Of a stretch of 23,289 bases of DNA, positions 18,434-23,289 are shown in pieces; within the stretch, counting starts at the first letter, position 1; the number at the start of each line of letters is the position of its first letter. Where the stretch lies: assembly GCA_046726015.1 (NCBI GenBank), contig JBKOZS010000088.1:1-23289 (forward strand). Direction: 5' to 3'. This stretch comes from QHWT01 sp046726015. GTDB lineage: Bacteria > Acidobacteriota > Vicinamibacteria > Vicinamibacterales > 2-12-FULL-66-21. The position numbers and the translations under genes are program-made. Below the pieces are notes generated by a model, which was not told the origin of the DNA, did not search any database, and worked only from the letters and a program-made list of their open reading frames with translations.

Positions 18434-21430
18434 GTGAAGACCCTGTTGCTCCTCGGCGGACTGTTCGCGCTGCCGGCGGCGGCGCTTGCGCTCGATCCGT
18501 CCCGGCTCGTCACTCAATACGGTCACGACGTGTGGCTGACGCGGGATGGATTGCCGCAAAACTCGGTCAGGGCGATCGTTCAGACACGGGACGGATACCT
18601 GTGGCTCGGGACCTGGGGTGGTCTCGCGCGGTTCGACGGCGTGCGATTCACCATTTTCAACCGTTCGAACACTCCCGCTCTTCGCGACAGTCGCATCACC
18701 GCGCTGACGGAAGGGGAGGACGGCAGCCTGTGGATTGGGACGGCGGCGGGCGGTCTGATCCGGCTGAAAGATGGCGCGTTCGAGGCGTTTCGGTCCGAGG
18801 GCGATACCTCGTACGAAGAGCGATCGCGCTGGCAGATTCGTTCGATTGCGCGTGGCAATGACGGCGCGCTCTGGATTGGCACGAGCGGCGGCGGCTTCCA
18901 CAGGCTCAAGAACGGCCGCTTCAGCCCGCTGCTGATGGATCGCCTGGTCGTGCGCGCGATCCTGGAGGATTCCTCCCGCCATCTGTGGGTTGCGACGTCG
19001 AATGGCGTGCTGGAGTTGTCCTGGAGCGAGTCTTACGCCTTTCATATCGAGCGGCATCTGCTGTCCGACCATCTCGTCAACGGCCTCTACCAGGATCGAT
19101 CCGGAAGAATCTGGATTGCGGCTCGCGGCGGCGTCACGCGGGTGAGTGGCGACGAGGTCACGACGTTCGGCTCCGCGGCGGGGTTTCCCGCCAATTCGGC
19201 GCTGTCGATCAGTTCGGATCGCGACGGGAACCTCTGGGTTGGCACGGATGGAGACGGACTGGTTCGCATGCGCAACGGTGATTTCGACGTGCTCGCCGTG
19301 CGCGACGGCCTGTCGAACGGCTCCATCAGCGCACTCTACGAGGACCGCGAGGGCAGCCTGTGGATCGGTTCGAACGACGGGTTGAATCGCCTTCGCGATA
19401 CGCGCTTCACCAGCTTCACCACCAGGCAGGGGCTGTCGGCCGACGCGGTGAACTCGGTCGCCGCGACTCGCGACGGAACCGTCTGGATTGGGACTGATGG
19501 AGGCGGACTGAACCGGCTGCACGCCAGCGGAATCAGCTTCGAGACGACCGCAAACGGGCTGGCCACCAACTACATCGGCGCGCTGTTCGAGGCTGGTGAC
19601 GGCACGCTCTGGATTACGGGCGACAGTGTCGTCATGCGCCGGCGGAACGGCAATCTGAGGAGTTACCGGCAGGCGGACGGCGTGGCCGCCGGATTCGTTT
19701 CCGCCGTCGCCGAAGACCGACACGGTCGAATCGTGATTGCGGGTGAAGGTCCCGTGCGGATGCTGCAGGACGATCGATTCGTCGTGTACCCGGATCAGCC
19801 GTCGCGCATCGAGTACTGCTATTCGATCGTTCGCGACCGGCGCGGCGATCTGTGGTTTGCCACGACCGGCGGCCTGGTCCATCTCTCGGAACGCGGCCAC
19901 GTCATCTACACCACCCGCGATGGACTTCCTGACGAGGGAGTCCACTCGGTGTACGAGGATCGTGACGGAAGTGTCTGGATCGCCACCGTGAGCGGTCTCG
20001 CGCGCCTGCAGAATGGCTCAATTACCAGCTTCGCAAAGGCGGGACCGCTGGGCGAGATTGTGTTCGAGATCGTCGACGACGAGGCCGGGAATCTCTGGCT
20101 GAATGGCCGCCAGGGGATCATCAAGGCCAGCAAGCGCGACCTGGAGCAGTATGCCGCCGGAAAACGGAACGATGTACCGATCACCGTATATGGTCATGCC
20201 GACGGGCTGAAGAGTACCGAGTACCGGGAGGCGTACATCCAACGACCGGCGTGCCGGACACCGGACGGGCGCCTGTGGTTTGCGACCAGTGGCGGAGTCG
20301 CGGCAATCGATCCAACAACGAACCGGATCAACACGCTTGCGCCCCCGGTTGTCATCGAGGCATTCGCGGGCACCCGGCAGCCACAGGCGCGTGGGACGGC
20401 GCAGGTTCCACCGGGTACCGGCGCATTCGAGATTCAGTACACAGCGCTGAGTTTTCTCGCGCCATCGCAGGTGCGCTTCATGTATCAGCTCGAAGGCCTC
20501 GATCCCGGATGGACCGATGCGGGCACCCGGCGATTGGCGTCGTACAGTCATGTCCCGCCGGGTCACTACCGTTTTCGGGTGCGCGCGGCCAACAACGACG
20601 GCATCTGGAACGAATCCGGTGCGGCCCTGGCTATCCGCGTGGCGCCGCAGTTCTATCAAACCGCGTGGTTCCAGGCATCGGTGGTCGCCGCGCTCGTACT
20701 GATCGTCGTTGGTTTGCATCATTTGCGCGTACGCCGGATCGAGGCGCAGTTCGCGCTCGTGATCAAGGAACGAACCCGCATTGCGCGCGAAATCCACGAC
20801 GGCCTTGCGCAGGGCCTCGCCGCAATTGGCCTTCACCTGTCAGCGATGCAGAACGATCGTCCGGGCGGAGACCACGACCGCCATCTCGAGAAGGCACGGC
20901 AGCTCGTCGTCGCGAACCTCGGCGAGACGCGCCGATCCGTCTGGGACCTCCATCCGCAGTACCTCGACCGAAACGACTTGATCTCGGGCCTGCGGCGCAT
21001 GGCCGTTGATCTTGGGGAGAGCGCGAACGTTGCGGTCAGCGTTCGGACCGTCGGGGTCCCGTACCCATTGAGTGAGGAGATTGAAAGGAACGTCTTTCGA
21101 ATCGCGCAGGAGGCGGTTGCGAATGCGATTCGTCACGCGGCAGCGCGCCACGTCACGATCGAGGCGCGCTTCGAGCGGCAGCACCTTCGCCTGACGGTAA
21201 CCGACGACGGTCAAGGTTTTAATCAGGCTGTCGCGTCAGAGGGGTTCGGCTTGACGAGCATGCGGGAGCGCGCGGCGCAGATCAGCGGAACGCTGCGCGT
21301 GGACAGCCGGCTCCGGTCTGGAACATCGGTAACGGTAACGGTTCCTGTGACACCAGGCGACCGCTGGCCGGGCCTGTCCCGCGCGCTCGCGCTGTTCCGC
21401 GCGGCCCGCAAGCACCACGTTTCGAATTAA
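18434..21430 (+). CDS. Reg_prop/Y_Y_Y sensor histidine kinase (NarL-type partner kinase)
   Basis: The protein has 998 residues. A signal sequence (about 1-20) is followed by about a dozen Reg_prop propeller repeats (about 25-635), seen as DG.LWIGT-type motifs, for example at 53-60, 96-103, 143-150, 265-271, 347-354 and 511-517. A Y_Y_Y domain (about 660-737, LEGLDPGWTDAG) and one membrane segment (about 746-762) come next. The HisKA_3 dimerisation domain carries phospho-acceptor H788 (AREIHDGLAQGL). The ATPase domain has N897 (AQEAVANAIRHA), DDGQGF (924-929) and GFGLTSMRER (937-946). The sensor is periplasmic and the kinase cytoplasmic. Bacteroidetes hybrid regulators with the same sensor bind oligosaccharides. 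The GTG at 18434 is preferred to the ATG at 18359, which lies inside the regulator gene, because the signal peptide starts there; no strong ribosome-binding site is visible. Confidence 0.9.
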   Translation: MKTLLLLGGLFALPAAALALDPSRLVTQYGHDVWLTRDGLPQNSVRAIVQTRDGYLWLGTWGGLARFDGVRFTIFNRSNTPALRDSRITALTEGEDGSLWIGTAAGGLIRLKDGAFEAFRSEGDTSYEERSRWQIRSIARGNDGALWIGTSGGGFHRLKNGRFSPLLMDRLVVRAILEDSSRHLWVATSNGVLELSWSESYAFHIERHLLSDHLVNGLYQDRSGRIWIAARGGVTRVSGDEVTTFGSAAGFPANSALSISSDRDGNLWVGTDGDGLVRMRNGDFDVLAVRDGLSNGSISALYEDREGSLWIGSNDGLNRLRDTRFTSFTTRQGLSADAVNSVAATRDGTVWIGTDGGGLNRLHASGISFETTANGLATNYIGALFEAGDGTLWITGDSVVMRRRNGNLRSYRQADGVAAGFVSAVAEDRHGRIVIAGEGPVRMLQDDRFVVYPDQPSRIEYCYSIVRDRRGDLWFATTGGLVHLSERGHVIYTTRDGLPDEGVHSVYEDRDGSVWIATVSGLARLQNGSITSFAKAGPLGEIVFEIVDDEAGNLWLNGRQGIIKASKRDLEQYAAGKRNDVPITVYGHADGLKSTEYREAYIQRPACRTPDGRLWFATSGGVAAIDPTTNRINTLAPPVVIEAFAGTRQPQARGTAQVPPGTGAFEIQYTALSFLAPSQVRFMYQLEGLDPGWTDAGTRRLASYSHVPPGHYRFRVRAANNDGIWNESGAALAIRVAPQFYQTAWFQASVVAALVLIVVGLHHLRVRRIEAQFALVIKERTRIAREIHDGLAQGLAAIGLHLSAMQNDRPGGDHDRHLEKARQLVVANLGETRRSVWDLHPQYLDRNDLISGLRRMAVDLGESANVAVSVRTVGVPYPLSEEIERNVFRIAQEAVANAIRHAAARHVTIEARFERQHLRLTVTDDGQGFNQAVASEGFGLTSMRERAAQISGTLRVDSRLRSGTSVTVTVPVTPGDRWPGLSRALALFRAARKHHVSN

Positions 21431-21517
21431 GCTAGCAGGCAGTTGAACAGCGCAGCGTAGCCTTTCAACGACCATTAACGTTCCGGAGCGGCTGTTCGGC
21501 CGTGCAGCAGGGGAACC

Positions 21518-23170
21518 ATGCAGATCATTGCCCCTTCGAAGGTGTATCCGGTCATTGTCATCGGCAGCGGCGCGTCGGGCGGCATGGCCGCGTGGAATCT
21601 CACGAAGCAAGGCATTGACGTGCTGCTCCTCGATGCCGGCGACAAGTTCGATCGCGCGAAGTACTGGACCCACGTGCAGCCCTGGGAGGCGCGGGAGCGG
21701 ATGGCGCGCGGCGAGCATCCGCCGCAGTTCTTTCTCGACACGAAAGAGCAGCCATACCTCACGGCGGACGGTCGTCCGTTTGAACTCACTCGCGTCTGGG
21801 GACATGGCGGCAAGACGAACGTCTGGGGACGAGTCAGCCTTCGCTACTCCGACATTGACCTGAAGGCGGCTGAGCGCGATGGTTGGGAGATTCCCTGGCC
21901 GATTTCGTACGCGGACATCGCGCCCTACTACGATCGCGTCGAGCAGCAGATTGGTGTCTGCGGCGGGACGGACGATTCGGATGTGCTGCCCGGCAGCAAG
22001 TTCCTGCAGCCTCCGCCCGCGCCGCGCTGCGGCGAACGCCTGCTGCAGAAGGCCATGGGGAAGCTGAACATCCCGGTCGTCGCCGGGCGCCGCGCGAACA
22101 TGACGCGCGTCACGAACGGCTTTCCTCCGTGCCATCACTGCGGCAATTGCGGCGCGGGCTGCGACACCGCGTCGTTCTTCTGCTCGGCCGATCATCTGCT
22201 GCCCCAGGCCCTCAAGACGGGACTGCTCGAAATCCGATCGAATGCCGTCGCGGCGCGGATCCTCACCGACGAGAACGGACTCGCCAAAGGCGTGCAGTAC
22301 TTCGATCGCCAGACCGGCGCCGAACAGCAGGCGCTGGCGAAAGTGGTCGTCGTCGGCGCAAGCTGTGTGGACTCGACCCGCATCCTGCTCAATTCGAAAT
22401 CAGATCGGCACCCGAACGGCCTGGGCAACGGCTCCGATGTCATCGGACGATATCTCTGCGAGCAGATTCGACTGAACGTCACCGGATACCTGCCGGCACT
22501 CGCCGGCACGCCGACACGGAACGATCGCGGCATCGGCGGCGAGCACATCTACATGCCGCGCTTCAACCATCGCCCGGGCCGGGGCCGTGATTACCTGCGT
22601 GGTTTTGGCGCGCAGTTCTGGAACACCGGTGCGAGCGCGTCGGGAGCGCACTACGGATCCGAAGCGATCCCGGGCTTTGGGGCGTCGCTCAAGAAGGAGA
22701 TCAAAGCCCGCCATCCCGCGTGGTTCGAGATCCATCCGTTCGGCGAGGTGCTGCCGTATGCCCACAACCGCATCACCGTCGACCCAGCCAGGGTCGACAA
22801 GTACGGCGTGTCGCTGCTGAAGATTGATTACCGCCTGGGCGAGAACGAGAAAAAGATGACCGAGCACATGGCCGATACCGTGGAGGAGATCGTGAAGGCC
22901 GCCGGGGGCGTGCTCGTCAACTATCGCCGGAGCGAGCTCGACAAGAACGGCGCCGCGATCCATGAGCACGGCACCTGCCGCATGGGTGCGGATCCAAAAA
23001 AGTCAGCCCTCAACGCGTTCAACCAGATGCACGAGGTGAAGAACGTCTTCGTGGTGGATGGTTCGGCGTTCCCGACGGCGACCGAGAAGAACCCGACGCT
23101 GACGATTCTCGCGCTCTCGTGGCGCGCCACGGACCACCTGGCAGAGGAGATCAAACGTGGCAACCTCTAA
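21518..23170 (+). CDS. GMC family FAD-dependent oxidoreductase (sugar/alcohol dehydrogenase catalytic subunit)
   Basis: The protein has 550 residues. The FAD-binding VIGSGASGG is at 14-22, VWGHGGKTNVWGR at 93-105 (flavin region of the gluconate/sorbose dehydrogenase branch), and the cysteine cluster CHHCGNCGAGC at 205-215. The C-terminal catalytic signature is HEHGTCRMG (482-490, with H482), followed by NPTLTILAL (525-533, N525). In the FAD glucose dehydrogenase complex a comparable cysteine region binds a [3Fe-4S] cluster, so electron output through iron-sulfur to a cytochrome is plausible. The overlapping next gene encodes a Tat-targeted subunit 3, which would carry this leaderless subunit to the periplasm. 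The substrate is likely a sugar or polyol. The start is supported by AGGGGA at 21509-21514. The 87-bp gap after the kinase gene contains no clear terminator or promoter. Confidence 0.88.
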   Translation: MQIIAPSKVYPVIVIGSGASGGMAAWNLTKQGIDVLLLDAGDKFDRAKYWTHVQPWEARERMARGEHPPQFFLDTKEQPYLTADGRPFELTRVWGHGGKTNVWGRVSLRYSDIDLKAAERDGWEIPWPISYADIAPYYDRVEQQIGVCGGTDDSDVLPGSKFLQPPPAPRCGERLLQKAMGKLNIPVVAGRRANMTRVTNGFPPCHHCGNCGAGCDTASFFCSADHLLPQALKTGLLEIRSNAVAARILTDENGLAKGVQYFDRQTGAEQQALAKVVVVGASCVDSTRILLNSKSDRHPNGLGNGSDVIGRYLCEQIRLNVTGYLPALAGTPTRNDRGIGGEHIYMPRFNHRPGRGRDYLRGFGAQFWNTGASASGAHYGSEAIPGFGASLKKEIKARHPAWFEIHPFGEVLPYAHNRITVDPARVDKYGVSLLKIDYRLGENEKKMTEHMADTVEEIVKAAGGVLVNYRRSELDKNGAAIHEHGTCRMGADPKKSALNAFNQMHEVKNVFVVDGSAFPTATEKNPTLTILALSWRATDHLAEEIKRGNL

Positions 23171-23289
23171 CTCGGACCGCGGACGAACAACGACGGACAC
23201 GGCAAGTGTCGACCTCAATCGCCGCGAGGCGCTCAAGAGGCTGGCCATTGGCGCGGTTGGCGCGGCAACCGTTCCCGCGTGGGTGGAGT
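23157..23289 (+). CDS. Gluconate 2-dehydrogenase subunit 3 family protein, Tat signal (5' part)
   Basis: A GTG at 23157 opens a frame that runs to the window edge (44 codons). GAGGAG at 23144-23149 stands seven bases upstream, and the gene overlaps the end of the GMC gene by 14 bp. The translation contains the twin-arginine motif NRREALKRLAIGAVGAA (residues about 21-37), giving a Tat signal peptide. In this gene order such proteins are the small gamma subunit of membrane-bound FAD dehydrogenases, exported with the folded FAD subunit. The mature domain is outside the window, so the family name relies on context plus the signal peptide. Confidence 0.7.
   Translation, partial: MATSNSDRGRTTTDTASVDLNRREALKRLAIGAVGAATVPAWVE

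Noticed and set aside
18389..19945. 518-codon minus-strand open frame with repetitive appearance
   Set aside because: The repetition mirrors the Reg_prop repeats of the kinase on the other strand. No independent coding evidence.
21431..21517. Possible terminator or promoter between kinase and GMC oxidoreductase
   Set aside because: GTTGAA/TTCAAC arms are 6 bp with a 16-nt loop and no T tract, and no paired -35/-10 elements were found. Left unassigned.
1..23289. RNA genes, CRISPR arrays, insertion sequences, phage or defence genes
   Set aside because: No tRNA-like cloverleaf, regular direct-repeat array, transposase or integrase motif, or defence-system domain was seen in reading both strands by eye. 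A tRNAscan, Rfam or repeat search was not possible here.

Overview
The window looks like a chromosomal segment of a high-GC member of the Acidobacteriota, probably near the Vicinamibacteria. This is inferred from gene content, not from a marker gene. It holds two modules of a PadR-type regulator plus a large ATPase-less FtsX/MacB permease (the 'ADOP' arrangement typical of that phylum), an Oar-like TonB-dependent receptor with an N-terminal carboxypeptidase-regulatory domain, a histidine kinase with a Reg_prop beta-propeller sensor, and a GMC oxidoreductase followed by a Tat-dependent subunit-3 partner. No RNA gene, CRISPR array, insertion sequence or phage gene was seen.

Layout. Positions 1-196 (-) hold the 5' part of a probable GNAT acetyltransferase, translationally coupled to a DenD-like sugar-acid dehydrogenase (193-1164, -). 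A short-chain dehydrogenase (1207-1959, +) diverges from it and ends in a strong hairpin (1961-1991). Then come two ADOP modules on the minus strand: permease 1999-4653 with PadR 4650-4991, and permease 6087-7820 with PadR 7829-8161. A secreted protein of unknown function (5326-6084, +) sits between them. The second permease is internally deleted by about 300 residues. Each PadR gene has a recognisable TTGACA promoter embedded in inverted or direct repeats, suggesting autoregulation.

Positions 8349-12115 (+) form a tight cluster: type I glutamine synthetase, sugar-porter MFS transporter and ROK-family fructokinase-like kinase. It converges on, and overlaps by 14 bp, a GH42 beta-galactosidase (12102-14261, -). 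The GH42 gene lies downstream of the TonB-dependent receptor (14318-17686, -). Divergent from the receptor is a two-component system: a NarL-type response regulator (17788-18417) and the Reg_prop histidine kinase (18434-21430). The window closes with the GMC oxidoreductase (21518-23170) and the start of its subunit 3 (23157 to the edge).

Working model (inference). Positions 8349-23289 may be a saccharide-utilisation island. The receptor would import oligosaccharide, GH42 would hydrolyse terminal beta-galactosides in the periplasm, the MFS porter and ROK kinase would take up and phosphorylate the monosaccharide, and the GMC dehydrogenase would oxidise sugar in the periplasm. The adjacent two-component system is the obvious candidate regulator. 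The receptor leader can form a stem that would bury its Shine-Dalgarno sequence, so a second, translational layer of control is possible. None of the individual protein families is new. The least explained items are the receptor leader stem, the in-frame deleted permease and the PadR operator architecture.
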